Shown here: positions 53,635-62,477 of the stretch, one piece after another | Numbering within the stretch: the first letter of the stretch is position 1 | Layout: every line of letters starts with the position of its first letter | Source of the DNA: Verrucomicrobiaceae bacterium UBA1938 | GTDB lineage: Bacteria > Verrucomicrobiota > Verrucomicrobiia > Verrucomicrobiales > Verrucomicrobiaceae | Assembly: GCA_002336895.1 (NCBI GenBank) | Contig: DDFC01000008.1 | Span: forward strand, 136,548 to 200,547 | Direction: 5' to 3' | Length of the DNA: 64,000 nucleotides | Program-made: the position numbers and the translations under genes | The notes under the pieces: model-generated | Databases searched by the model: none | What the model was told of the DNA's origin: nothing | Seen by the model: only the letters and a program-made list of their open reading frames with translations

Positions 53635-54975
53635 ATGCGCTACCTCCTTGCGTCTTTTTATCTGCTGCTGGTATGCCGTTTGTTCCTGCTGGACTTCGTC
53701 CTTGAGCCTACCAATGACGAGGGGCTCTGGCAGTGGAATGCACGCTGTGAGCAGTGGAGCCTTCCGGCTCACGGCATTCTGCACAATGCCCTGAGCCCGG
53801 TCAATCATTGGCTTAACCGTGCGCTTTTTGCCGTTGTTTCTCCTTCGCTGGTGACCAAGCGAGTTTTGTGCTCGCTGCTGGTGGCTGTGGCCGCAGGGCT
53901 GTCGTGCCTGAGGCTGGTGCGACGAGGGAATGAATCCGGAGCCGTCCTGCTGCTGGCCTGGCTTTGGATGGACCCTTATCTGTTTCGCATGGGCAGCTGG
54001 GCCATTTTGGAGCCGTTGTTGATGTTCGGAGTGGTGCTGTGGTACCACCGGGCCGAGCGTGTGGGCTTCAGCGTAAAAGACGCCCTGCTGGCCGGGGTGC
54101 TCACGGGTTTGCTCGTGGGGGTAAAGCTCACGGTCATCTGGCTGGTCGTGGGAGCATGCGCTTTCCTGGCGTGGTCGCGCAGAGTGAAAGAGCTGGCGGT
54201 TTTTATGGTGGCGACTGCGGCTGTGGCGGCGGCCTGTTATCTCTCCGTCTATCTGCAGTCAGACCAGGCGCGATATGTGGAAATCTGGCGCCAGCATACC
54301 ACTGAGCGCACGCAGGTCGTGGCCAATCTCTGCGCGCTGTTTCAGGGGCTGCCGGACCTGCGCTCCGCTTTTTATGCCCTGACAGCGCTGCTGGGGTGCG
54401 GCTGGTGGCTGTGGCGCCTCGTCCGCCACGGCCAGAAGCTGGGTGCTTCTGCCTGGGCTGTGATGGCGGGGCTGGCGGCGCTGGCCACTCAGTCATGCCG
54501 GCCTGAGCGATATCTCTTTCTGATGGCATTTCTGGCCCTGCTGGCCGCGCTGGATGCAGGGATGCTGCGTCAGTGCCGGGGCTGGGTGACTGCTGCTTTT
54601 TTGGGGCTGGCGCTGTGTGCGAATGGGGTTTGGTATCGGACCTTTATCATGGCTCCGGCCAATGCAGGAGGGTGGGCGCTGCACGCCAGGCTGCAGGAGG
54701 GGGCGGCCAGAGGTGCTGCCATTGCCGCACCGCCGCATCTGGCCCTGGATCTCAGGTCGCCGGTGCAGCCCGTCTCAAACGGACTGCTTTCCATTCCTGC
54801 AGATGAAACATATCAGCCAGACCTCCTCGTGCTCCAAAATGCGGCGGCTGTGCCCTCAGGCGGAGATGGTCACCTCAGGGAGCAGATGCTGCAACGGAAG
54901 GCAGTGGTGACAGAAATCGGCTTTTACACGCTCTACGAAGCACCTCCAACCTCAGCCTTGCCAACACTCAAATGA
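53635..54975 (+). CDS. Polytopic membrane protein, GT39/GT-C-like glycosyltransferase candidate
   Basis: A 446-residue protein with about nine hydrophobic helices and a short C-terminal soluble part (from about residue 350). An acidic pair early in the first outer loop (FVLEPTNDEGLWQW near residue 25) and the periplasmic loop with N and H residues fit the GT-C fold, where DE/ND pairs follow the first helix. It overlaps the FAD oxidoreductase gene by ATGA. A lipid-linked sugar transfer role is inferred, not shown. Confidence 0.65.
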   Translation: MRYLLASFYLLLVCRLFLLDFVLEPTNDEGLWQWNARCEQWSLPAHGILHNALSPVNHWLNRALFAVVSPSLVTKRVLCSLLVAVAAGLSCLRLVRRGNESGAVLLLAWLWMDPYLFRMGSWAILEPLLMFGVVLWYHRAERVGFSVKDALLAGVLTGLLVGVKLTVIWLVVGACAFLAWSRRVKELAVFMVATAAVAAACYLSVYLQSDQARYVEIWRQHTTERTQVVANLCALFQGLPDLRSAFYALTALLGCGWWLWRLVRHGQKLGASAWAVMAGLAALATQSCRPERYLFLMAFLALLAALDAGMLRQCRGWVTAAFLGLALCANGVWYRTFIMAPANAGGWALHARLQEGAARGAAIAAPPHLALDLRSPVQPVSNGLLSIPADETYQPDLLVLQNAAAVPSGGDGHLREQMLQRKAVVTEIGFYTLYEAPPTSALPTLK

Positions 54976-56465
54976 TGAACGCGAGAGAGCCTGCAGTCGT
55001 CATCATCGGAGCGGGGCCTGCCGGGCTCACTGCTGCCTACATGCTGGGTAAGGCGGACATTCCTGTTGTTGTTCTGGAGGCCGATCCCGAGCACGTCGGT
55101 GGTATCTCACGCACGGTGAGCTACAAGGGCTGTTTGTTCGACATCGGAGGACATCGATTCTTTTCCAAATCCGCCGAGGTGGAGCGTCTCTGGGATGAAC
55201 TGCTGCCGGATGGCATGATGGAGCGCCCGCGCTCCTCCAGGATCTACTACCGTGGAAAGTTCTTCTCTTATCCGCTCGTGGCCATGGATGCGCTGATGAA
55301 GCTGGGGATTTGGGAGTCTTTTCGCTGCGGCCTTTCCTATCTGAAGGCGCGCCTGATGCCTGTCAGCAAGCCGCTGAATTTCCAGGACTGGGTGAGCAAC
55401 CGCTTTGGAGCCCGTCTTTTCGAGATCTTTTTCAAAACCTACACGGAGAAGGTCTGGGGAATGAACTGCAAGGAGATATCTGCAGACTGGGCTGCACAGC
55501 GCATCAAGGGGCTGTCTCTCTCTACCGCCATCTGGAATGCGCTCTTTCCGCGTCGTGCTCCGACCGGGCCTGAGACCATCAAAACCCTCATCAACACATT
55601 CCGCTACCCCCGGCGTGGGCCCGGCATGATGTGGGAGGCCTGTGCCGCCAGAGTCACTGCGCAGGGCGGGCGCATCCTCATGGGCTGCCGGTTCCTCGGG
55701 GGAAGCTACGATTCCGCGACGCGGCGGTGGACGCTGTCGTATCGCGACAAGGATGGAAATATGCATCAGCTCCAGGCACAGCATCTGGTGTCCTCGGCAC
55801 CCATCGCCGAGCTCATTCCCAGCCTTTGTCCTGCCCTGCCACATGCAGCCCAGGTGGCTGCAAAAGCCCTCAGGTATCGTGATTTTCTCACAGTGGTGTT
55901 GATGTACCGCCACGAAGACTCATTTCCTGACAACTGGCTCTATATTCATGATCCTGGTGTGAAAGTGGGACGGATCCAAAACTTTAAATCGTGGTCACCT
56001 GAGATGGTTTCTGACGAATCCATCTCCAGCTACGGCCTGGAGTACTTCTGCTTTGAGGGAGACGGGCTGTGGACCAGTCCTGATGACCAGCTCGTCTCGC
56101 TGGCCAAAGCGGAGATGGAGAAGCTCGGGCTGGCCATGCCTTCCGAGTGGGTGGATGGCTGCGTGGTCCGCCAGGCCAAGGCCTATCCGGTGTATGATGC
56201 TGACTATGCAACCCATGTGGATGAAATCCGCAGGGCGGTCAAAGAGCACCTGCCCGGGCTGCACCTGGTCGGACGCAATGGCATGCACAAATACAACAAT
56301 CAGGACCACTCCATGATGACGGCCATGCTTTGCGCACAAAACATCATCAAAGGGGAGGAGCTGTACGATCTCTGGCAGGTGAATCAGGATGCCGAATACC
56401 ATGAAGGGGACTCCCCGGACCGTGGTGGGCGGCAGGTGCCTGCAAGATTGTCGGCTGGCTCTTGA
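54972..56465 (+). CDS. FAD-dependent oxidoreductase (UDP-galactopyranose mutase/protoporphyrinogen-oxidase-like)
   Basis: A 497-residue flavoprotein with the dinucleotide motif IIGAGPAGLTAAY near residue 11, an adjacent E (VLEADPEHVGGIS) and an FDIGGHRFF segment as in UDP-galactopyranose-mutase-like proteins. A terminal GRNGMHKYNNQDHSM closes the FAD site. It may process a lipid-linked or nucleotide sugar. Translationally coupled to the upstream membrane glycosyltransferase-like gene. Confidence 0.85.
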   Translation: MMNAREPAVVIIGAGPAGLTAAYMLGKADIPVVVLEADPEHVGGISRTVSYKGCLFDIGGHRFFSKSAEVERLWDELLPDGMMERPRSSRIYYRGKFFSYPLVAMDALMKLGIWESFRCGLSYLKARLMPVSKPLNFQDWVSNRFGARLFEIFFKTYTEKVWGMNCKEISADWAAQRIKGLSLSTAIWNALFPRRAPTGPETIKTLINTFRYPRRGPGMMWEACAARVTAQGGRILMGCRFLGGSYDSATRRWTLSYRDKDGNMHQLQAQHLVSSAPIAELIPSLCPALPHAAQVAAKALRYRDFLTVVLMYRHEDSFPDNWLYIHDPGVKVGRIQNFKSWSPEMVSDESISSYGLEYFCFEGDGLWTSPDDQLVSLAKAEMEKLGLAMPSEWVDGCVVRQAKAYPVYDADYATHVDEIRRAVKEHLPGLHLVGRNGMHKYNNQDHSMMTAMLCAQNIIKGEELYDLWQVNQDAEYHEGDSPDRGGRQVPARLSAGS

Positions 56466-56532
56466 TGAATCGGTTGTTTTTTGGCGTTCTATCCGGGCTA
56501 AAACCCAACCTGCACAGACCTTTCTTTCCGCC

Positions 56533-57393
56533 ATGCTATCCCGCTTTTTCCAGACTCTATTTTGCTTGATCTCCGTCACCTCCCTTGCAGCTGACGACTA
56601 CCAGCTGGGCCCGCTTTCCCAGGAGAAAGCGGACGTCCCCAAGGGGAAGGTGATCGCGATGCCGGTGCATGAGTCGAAGATCTATGAGGGGACCAAGCGG
56701 GACTGGTGGATCTACGTGCCAGCGCAGTACAAGGCGGAGCAGCCGGCAAACCTGATGGTGTTTCAGGACGGGCACGACTACGTGGGCGTGAAGGGCGCAT
56801 GGCGCGTGCCGGTGGTGTTTGATAATCTCATCGCCAGTGGCGACATGCCGCCCACCATCGCCATTTTCATCAATCCCGGCCACATCGGCGAGGCGAAACC
56901 AGCGAGTGCGTGGAAGAACAACAACCGAGGCAAGGAGTACAACACGCTGGGAGACACCTATGCGCGCTTCTTGCTGGAGGAGATCATCCCGCAGGTGCAG
57001 AAGGACTACAAGCTGACCGACAGTCCTGAGGGCTGGGCGCTCGCTGGGGCTAGCAGCGGGGCCATCTGCGCCTTTACTGTGGCGTGGGAGCGGCCGGACA
57101 AGTTTCGCAAAGTCTTCTCCACCATCGGCAGTTATGTGGATCTGGCGGGCGGACACGTGTACCCCTCCATCATCCGACTCACCGAGCGCAAGCCGCTGCG
57201 GGTGTATCTGCAGGATGGCAGCAGCGATCTGGACAATCCCTTTGGCAACTGGCCGCTGGCCAATCAGCAGATGGCTGCGGCACTGGCCTACCAGAAGTAT
57301 GATTACACCTTCACCTTCGGCACCGGCGCGCATAACAGCAAGCACGGCGCGAGCATCTTCCCTGAGGCCATGAAATGGCTGTGGCGGAAGTAA
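56533..57393 (+). CDS. Secreted esterase of the esterase D/enterochelin-esterase-like family
   Basis: A 286-residue alpha/beta hydrolase with a signal peptide (about 1-20, SVTSLA-ADD). The nucleophile elbow GASSGA near residue 176, the acid in LQDGSSDLDNP near 230 and the final GAHNSKHG His match esterase D-type and ferulic-acid esterase-like enzymes that cleave acyl esters on sugars. The ATG at 56533 gives the signal peptide; the longer frame overlaps the previous gene. Confidence 0.83.
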   Translation: MLSRFFQTLFCLISVTSLAADDYQLGPLSQEKADVPKGKVIAMPVHESKIYEGTKRDWWIYVPAQYKAEQPANLMVFQDGHDYVGVKGAWRVPVVFDNLIASGDMPPTIAIFINPGHIGEAKPASAWKNNNRGKEYNTLGDTYARFLLEEIIPQVQKDYKLTDSPEGWALAGASSGAICAFTVAWERPDKFRKVFSTIGSYVDLAGGHVYPSIIRLTERKPLRVYLQDGSSDLDNPFGNWPLANQQMAAALAYQKYDYTFTFGTGAHNSKHGASIFPEAMKWLWRK

Positions 57394-57483
57394 AACATGG
57401 GCTGCTCGCCTCTCGGAGGTGGCAAATTGGGCCCAAAAACGCGAATCTGGTGCATTTTCATTGTGAATAACTTTGTTTCTGCC

Positions 57484-57511
57484 TTGACTCTTTGGACAAA
57501 CCTCCTACCAT
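57484..57511 (+). promoter_or_regulatory. Promoter of the rplM-rpsI operon
   Basis: TTGACT (57484-57489) and TACCAT (57506-57511) with a 16-base spacer, 50 bases before the rplM start. The -35 matches consensus at five of six positions and the -10 at four of six. The predicted leader is about 45 bases. Confidence 0.55.
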
Positions 57512-57561
57512 CGCGGCCCCCCTTCTTCCCCAGAACGGAAGATTTTTCGTACACATCATTC

Positions 57562-57993
57562 ATGAAGACGTTTTCAGCCAAAGCCCAGGAGCATACCCCC
57601 ACATGGTGGGTTATCGACGCCAAGAACCAGGTTCTTGGAGACGTCGCAGTCGCAGCCGCCAACCTCCTGCGCGGCAAAACCAAGCCTACCTTCACCCCCC
57701 ACGTGGACACGGGTGACTTCGTGGTCGTTCTGAACGCCGCTGACGTCCGTGTGACCGGCAAGAAGGAGCAGCAGAAGATCTACACCTCCAAGGCTGGCTA
57801 CGTCGGCAACCAGAAGATCGAAAACGTCGAGCGCGTGCGTGCCCGCCGTCCTCAGCTTCTCGTTGAGCGTGCTGTGAAGGGCATGGTCCCCCACACCCGT
57901 CTTGGCCGCTCCATCCTGGGCAAGCTCAAGATCTATGAGGGTGCCGAGCATCCTCATGAGGCTCAGAATCCGAAGCCCTTCGCCATCGCCTAA
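57562..57993 (+). CDS. rplM: Large ribosomal subunit protein uL13
   Basis: A 143-residue protein with family hallmarks: TWWVIDAKNQVLGDVAVAAA near residue 15, THVDTGDFVVVLNA-like core, VTGKK, and VKGMVPHTRLGRS near 103. The start at 57562 is chosen since the conserved protein begins here and the longer frame upstream covers the promoter. First gene of the usual rplM-rpsI operon. Confidence 0.97.
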   Translation: MKTFSAKAQEHTPTWWVIDAKNQVLGDVAVAAANLLRGKTKPTFTPHVDTGDFVVVLNAADVRVTGKKEQQKIYTSKAGYVGNQKIENVERVRARRPQLLVERAVKGMVPHTRLGRSILGKLKIYEGAEHPHEAQNPKPFAIA

Positions 57994-58014
57994 TTTTTCA
58001 AGTTCACCCATCGC

Positions 58015-58407
58015 ATGAGCAAGCCTCTCAAAACCACCACCGGCCGCCGCAAGACTGCCATCGCCCGAGTCTTCATCTCTGAAGGTGCCGGAAGCATCAC
58101 CGTGAACGGACGCGACTTCGAAGAGTATTTCCCCACGGTCGCCCTGCAGAACCAGGTTCTTTTCCCGCTGGCCCTCACAAATTCCCGTCAGAGCTATGAC
58201 TTCAAGGTGAACGCCACCGGCGGTGGTGCTACCGGCCAGGTCGGCGCTGTGCGTCTGGGCATCGCCCGCGCACTGATCGGCGTGAATCCTGAGCTTCGTG
58301 GTGTGCTCAAGCAGAACGGTCTGCTGACCCGCGACTCCCGCGCCAAGGAGCGTAAGAAGCCCGGCCGCCCCGGTGCCCGCAAGCGCTTCCAGTTCTCCAA
58401 GCGTTAA
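58015..58407 (+). CDS. rpsI: Small ribosomal subunit protein uS9
   Basis: A 130-residue protein with TTGRRKTAIARVFI near the start, a GGGATGQVGAVRLGIARAL segment near residue 68, and the conserved basic tail KKPGRPGARKRFQFSKR that reaches the ribosomal P site. It follows rplM by 21 bases and ends at a strong terminator. Confidence 0.98.
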   Translation: MSKPLKTTTGRRKTAIARVFISEGAGSITVNGRDFEEYFPTVALQNQVLFPLALTNSRQSYDFKVNATGGGATGQVGAVRLGIARALIGVNPELRGVLKQNGLLTRDSRAKERKKPGRPGARKRFQFSKR

Positions 58408-58435
58408 TCGTCCGTTTTTTTCAGCTCGATGTGTG

Positions 58436-58468
58436 CAAAACCCCGCCCTGTGCGGGGTTTTGTTTTTT
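58436..58468 (+). terminator. Rho-independent terminator of rplM-rpsI
   Basis: An 11-bp stem CAAAACCCCGC/GCGGGGTTTTG around a 5-base loop, followed by TTTTTT. Confidence 0.92.
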
Positions 58469-58507
58469 CTGTCGCAGGCCTCCGCATTCCACGCCACACT
58501 TTCCGCC

Positions 58508-58786
58508 ATGTCCTCCGGTCATCTTCTCGTCCTGGCTTCCAGCATCATGTGGATCCTCTTCTGCATGCGCTTCTGGTACATCATTGACCGGGACCACGTC
58601 TGGCAGCGGCACCTGATCGCCATCGCAGCTGGTCTGGGGGGCGGGCTGATCTACTTTGTGGGAATGATGCTGGTGCAGGCGCTCAAGGAGCCCGCCCCGC
58701 CGCAGCCAGCACCACCCGCCCAGGTGCAGGATGGCAGCGACATCCGGGTGTCCCCACGGATCAAGGAGGCGGCGGGGAAGAAGTAG
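58508..58786 (+). CDS. Small membrane protein of unknown function
   Basis: A 92-residue protein with two hydrophobic helices (about 5-22 and 36-58) and a Pro/Ala-rich cytoplasmic tail. The start at 58508 is selected because the longer frame runs through the terminator and rpsI end. No family recognised. It stands 40 bases after the rpsI terminator. Confidence 0.6.
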   Translation: MSSGHLLVLASSIMWILFCMRFWYIIDRDHVWQRHLIAIAAGLGGGLIYFVGMMLVQALKEPAPPQPAPPAQVQDGSDIRVSPRIKEAAGKK

Positions 58787-58823
58787 TCCTGCTCCTTCTC
58801 TTGTGTAACACTGCGATTCCGTC

Positions 58824-59306
58824 ATGACCTTTACCTTCAATGGAATCGGCACCTCCTACTACGGCGAGTGCGACTTTCGGCCCGACAGCTCCTACGTCAC
58901 CACGGAGTGGGCTTCTCTGTTTTACCTGCCCCTCTTTCCGCTCAGAAGTGTGCGCCTGATACGTCAGCGGAAGGGTGATGTGAATTCGGTGGCCTTTGCC
59001 TCCAAGTCCGTGATCCTAGTTGAGCGCATTCCACTGCACTGGCGGCAGGTGGGCATGCTCTACGGTTTCATAGGGCTCTGCGCGGCCTATGTGGCGGCGC
59101 TGAACCATGCTCCTGCCATGCTGGGCTGGTCTTGGGATGCTATTCCCGCAAAGCTGGCAGCTTTCATCTGGCTGCCGCTGCTTTCACTGCCTTACGCGCT
59201 GCCGCTGTATTTGCGCAGGCGTGCGCGTCAGAGGGTTGGTTTCTCCCCGGAGGCGCTGTTGAAAACGATCACCTGGCTCAGAGTAAAGCAGGGCTTCGTG
59301 GATTAG
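58824..59306 (+). CDS. Membrane protein of unknown function
   Basis: A 160-residue protein. The N-terminal third is beta-like (FNGIGTSYYGECDFRPDSSYVTTEW), with two membrane helices near residues 76-94 and 108-128 and a basic C-terminus. The N-terminal pattern matches a widespread small family of bacterial proteins with GTS-x-Y-x-G-E/K motifs and a PL-x-PL segment, whose function is unknown. It follows the previous small membrane gene by 37 bases and may share its promoter. Confidence 0.68.
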   Translation: MTFTFNGIGTSYYGECDFRPDSSYVTTEWASLFYLPLFPLRSVRLIRQRKGDVNSVAFASKSVILVERIPLHWRQVGMLYGFIGLCAAYVAALNHAPAMLGWSWDAIPAKLAAFIWLPLLSLPYALPLYLRRRARQRVGFSPEALLKTITWLRVKQGFVD

Positions 59307-59312
59307 CCTCTA

Positions 59313-59585
59313 TCACTCCGCGTCTCCAAACCCGGACGTCACCAGCTCTTCAAGGTCGGCCACGGCGGCTTCGGCGTCGGTGCCGTCGGCGATGATCTTG
59401 ATGGTCTCGCCGCGTCCGGCGGCCAGCATCATGAGGCCCATGATGCTCTTGCCGTTAACCGGTTCGTCGTCCTTTTCCACCCAGACATCGCACTGGTACT
59501 TGCTGGCGCGTTTGACGAACTGCGCCGCCGGACGTGCATGCATGCCCATTTTGTTGCGGATCGTGAGTTCTTTTTGAATGCTCAT
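59313..59585 (-). CDS. ptsH: HPr-family phosphocarrier protein
   Basis: A 90-residue HPr with the phosphoryl-accepting His in GMHARPAA (near residue 15) and the regulatory Ser in GKSIMGLMMLA (near residue 47). It is the downstream partner of HPr kinase. No enzyme I or sugar-specific EII appears in the window, so the pair may serve regulation or a partial phosphotransfer chain. Confidence 0.92.
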   Translation of the reverse strand: MSIQKELTIRNKMGMHARPAAQFVKRASKYQCDVWVEKDDEPVNGKSIMGLMMLAAGRGETIKIIADGTDAEAAVADLEELVTSGFGDAE

Positions 59586-59610
59586 GGTGGAGTGGAGAAA
59601 CAGGCTGGGA

Positions 59611-60579
59611 CTAACCTAATTGATCATCCGTCATCTTTTTCAACAACCTTTGGTCAAACTCTACCGCGCTGTTGTAGCCAAAGGTGCGCAGTTTGAAGTT
59701 GATGGCGGCCAGTTCGATGAGGCCTGCCACGTCCCGGCCGGGCTCCACGGGCAGGGCCACCCGGCCGATCTTGATGCCCATGATGTCGCTGGTTTCGCTG
59801 CTGACGCCCACGCGCTCCAGGTCTTCGGTTTTGGCCCCGCGGACGAGCTCCACGATGAGGTCCAGCCGCTTGCTCAGGCGCACGGCGCTGACGCCAAAGA
59901 GGGCCGCCACGTTCAGGATGCCCAGGCCGCGGATCTCGATCATCCCCCGGGTGATGTCCGGGGCGGAGCCCACGACCTCGCGGTCTTCGATGAGGCGCAG
60001 GCGCACGGCGTCGTCCGCCACCAGGCTGGCACCGCGCTGGAGCAGGCCGATCACGCTCTCGCTCTTGCCGCAGCCGCTTTCACCCTGGATGAGCACGCCC
60101 AGGCCCTGTACGTCCACCAGGCAGCCATGCACCAGCAGGGTGGGGGCAAAGGCCCACTCCAGCTTGATGGTGGCGGCGTTGAGGAATTTCATGGTCATCA
60201 TGCTCGTCTGAAAGACGGAGATGCCGGCCTCATTGGCGAGGTCCACGAGGGCGTCCTCCAGGCGGTGGCCGCGCGCCACCACGATGCAGGGGATGTCCCA
60301 GGAGCAGAGCTGGCTGAAGCGGGCCTCCCGCAGCTTGGGGTCCAGGCCTTCGAGGAAGGAGTGCTCGGAGTTTCCGATGACCTGGATGCGCTTGTAGGCA
60401 AAGTAGGTGAAAAAGCCGGAGAGTGCCAGGCCGGGGCGGTTCACGGAGGGCTCGTTGATCTTGCGGGAAAAGCCCACATCACTGCCCACCAGCTTCAGCT
60501 TGAGGGATTTTTCGTTCAGAGTGAAAAACTCGCCCACAGTCACCGATGACGGACGTTTCACTTTGGCGGGTGGCGGCAT
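59611..60579 (-). CDS. hprK: HPr kinase/phosphorylase
   Basis: A 322-residue bifunctional kinase/phosphorylase acting on the regulatory Ser of HPr. The N-terminal domain (about 1-140) is followed by the P-loop GESGCGKS near residue 166, LVADDAVRLR near 187 and the signature EIRGLGILNVAALFG near 214. It precedes ptsH by 25 bases in the same operon. Confidence 0.94.
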   Translation of the reverse strand: MPPPAKVKRPSSVTVGEFFTLNEKSLKLKLVGSDVGFSRKINEPSVNRPGLALSGFFTYFAYKRIQVIGNSEHSFLEGLDPKLREARFSQLCSWDIPCIVVARGHRLEDALVDLANEAGISVFQTSMMTMKFLNAATIKLEWAFAPTLLVHGCLVDVQGLGVLIQGESGCGKSESVIGLLQRGASLVADDAVRLRLIEDREVVGSAPDITRGMIEIRGLGILNVAALFGVSAVRLSKRLDLIVELVRGAKTEDLERVGVSSETSDIMGIKIGRVALPVEPGRDVAGLIELAAINFKLRTFGYNSAVEFDQRLLKKMTDDQLG

Positions 60580-60674
60580 GGTCTGACATTACGCGAGCCC
60601 GGTCCTTTTCAGCAACGAAAAACCAACTCGCACTGGAAAACAGTCGTCCATCAGCTAAGTCATTAACCCCTGAA

Positions 60675-60692
60675 TGCCGCACCCCTGCGGCA
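60675..60692 (+). promoter_or_regulatory. Leader hairpin upstream of ribBA
   Basis: TGCCGC and GCGGCA arms around a 6-base loop, 22 bases before the ribBA start. No FMN-riboswitch core was recognised in the leader, so its role, if any, is unclear. Confidence 0.3.
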
Positions 60693-60714
60693 CTGGCTCT
60701 TTCCCACCTCTCCC

Positions 60715-61929
60715 ATGCCCCGCAAAAAGGAATCCGTTTTCGACTCCGTGGAGTCTGTCGTCGCAGATATTCGCGCCGGCCGTATGGTCATCGTGACCGA
60801 TGACGAAGATCGTGAAAATGAGGGGGACCTGATCTGTGCGGCGGAGAAGATCACGCCGGAGATGGTGAACTTCATGGTGAGGCAGGGCGGGGGCATGCTG
60901 TGCGTGCCGGTGTCCCTGGAGATCGCCGAGCGGCTGAATCTGGCCAGCATGGTGCCTGAGAACCGGGAGGCCTTCCGCACGGACTTTACCGTGACGGTGG
61001 ATGCCGCCGAGGGCATCAGCACGGGCATCAGCACCGCTGACCGCACCCGCACCATCCGCCTGCTGGCAGATGCCAAGACCAAGCCCTCTGATCTGGTGCA
61101 GCCGGGCCACATCAACCCCCTGGTGGCCAAGCCGGGCGGCGTGCTGCGCCGTGCGGGGCACACCGAGGCCGCCGTGGATCTTGCCCGCCTGGCTGGGCTG
61201 CGGGAGGCCGGGGTGCTCATCGAGATCATGAACGCTGACGGCACCATGGCGCGGCTGCCGAACCTGAAGAAATTTGCCAAAAAGCACGGGCTCAAGATGT
61301 GCAGCATCGCCGACCTCATCGCCCATCGCCGCCTGAGCGAGAAGCTGGTGGAAAAGATCGAGGTGGTGGACATGCCCACGGACTTTGGCACCTTCAAGCT
61401 GCACCTCTACAAGAGCGCTCTCGATGGCATCCACCACGTGGCGATGGTCATGGGTGACATCACCCCGGACTCACCCGTGCTGGTGCGTGTGCACAGCGAG
61501 TGCCTGACCGGCGATGTGTTTGCCTCCCGCCGCTGCGACTGCGGCAGCCAGCTGCATGCAGCCATGAAGCAGATCGCCACCGCAGGGAAGGGCATCATCA
61601 TCTACATGCGCGGCCATGAAGGGCGTGGCATCGGGCTGCACGGCAAGATCATGGCCTACAAGCTGCAGGAGGAGGGCTTCGACACCGTGGAGGCCAATCT
61701 CAAGCTAGGCTTTGCCATGGACCTGCGCGACTACGGCATCGGCGCGCAGATCATCTCCGACCTGGGCGTGCGCAAGCTCCTGCTCATGACCAACAACCCG
61801 CGCAAGGTCGTGGGCCTGGAAGGTCACAAGCTGGAGATCGTGGAGCAGGTGCCCGTGAAGTCCACCCCCAAGCCCGAAAACGCCCGCTACCTCGAAACCA
61901 AGAAAAAGAAGATGGGGCACAAGCTCTGA
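60715..61929 (+). CDS. ribBA: Bifunctional 3,4-dihydroxy-2-butanone-4-phosphate synthase / GTP cyclohydrolase II
   Basis: A 404-residue fusion typical of many bacteria. The RibB part (about 1-205) has DDEDRENEGDL near residue 28 and the GHTEAAVDLARLAG block near 149. The RibA part (about 210-404) has the zinc motif CLTGDVFASRRCDCG near residue 263 and RGHEGRGIGL near 302. It feeds riboflavin synthesis and starts the ribBA-ribH-nusB-ftsY unit. Confidence 0.97.
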   Translation: MPRKKESVFDSVESVVADIRAGRMVIVTDDEDRENEGDLICAAEKITPEMVNFMVRQGGGMLCVPVSLEIAERLNLASMVPENREAFRTDFTVTVDAAEGISTGISTADRTRTIRLLADAKTKPSDLVQPGHINPLVAKPGGVLRRAGHTEAAVDLARLAGLREAGVLIEIMNADGTMARLPNLKKFAKKHGLKMCSIADLIAHRRLSEKLVEKIEVVDMPTDFGTFKLHLYKSALDGIHHVAMVMGDITPDSPVLVRVHSECLTGDVFASRRCDCGSQLHAAMKQIATAGKGIIIYMRGHEGRGIGLHGKIMAYKLQEEGFDTVEANLKLGFAMDLRDYGIGAQIISDLGVRKLLLMTNNPRKVVGLEGHKLEIVEQVPVKSTPKPENARYLETKKKKMGHKL

Positions 61930-61971
61930 GCCCGCCGCCTTCTTCCCGTTCATTCCTCATTTTTCCCTCTC

Positions 61972-62475
61972 ATGTCCAATTACGCCTCCAGTCGTCCACG
62001 ACCCACCCAGGAGCCGGTCAATATCGCGATCGTCGCCTCCCTCTATAACAACCAGTTCGTCCAGGGCCTGCTCAATGCCGCCCGTGAAGAGATCGAGGTC
62101 ATCGCCCCGAATGCCTCGGTGGACGTCTATCGTGTGCCGGGAGCCTTTGAGATTCCCGTGTGTGTGGAGCATGTGCTGCGCGGCAGCACGCCGGATGCGG
62201 TGATCACGCTCGGCGTCATCATCCGTGGCAGCACGGAGCACGCAGACTTGGTGGGTGCCTCCGTCACGGACGCCCTGCAGCAGATGGCGGTCAAGCATTG
62301 CATCCCTGTCATCCATGAGGTGCTGCTCGTCAGCAGCGAGGAGCAGGCGGAGGAGCGCTGCCTCGGCGCCACCATCAACCGTGGCACGGAAGCCGCGCAG
62401 ACCTGCGTGAAGATGATCAACCTTTTCGGCAAGATGAAAGCCACCTTTGCCGGTGAACCCATCGACCAAGCCTAA
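61972..62475 (+). CDS. ribH: 6,7-dimethyl-8-ribityllumazine synthase
   Basis: A 167-residue enzyme joining the two riboflavin precursors. Hallmarks are IAIVASLYN near residue 19, VPGAFEIPV near 57, and the catalytic GVIIRGSTEH near 82 with His retained. It follows ribBA by 42 bases. Confidence 0.96.
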   Translation: MSNYASSRPRPTQEPVNIAIVASLYNNQFVQGLLNAAREEIEVIAPNASVDVYRVPGAFEIPVCVEHVLRGSTPDAVITLGVIIRGSTEHADLVGASVTDALQQMAVKHCIPVIHEVLLVSSEEQAEERCLGATINRGTEAAQTCVKMINLFGKMKATFAGEPIDQA

Positions 62476-62477
62476 CC

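Noticed and set aside
60580..60714. FMN riboswitch expected before ribBA
   Set aside because: The leader lacks the conserved RFN core and is too short; only a simple 6-bp hairpin is present.
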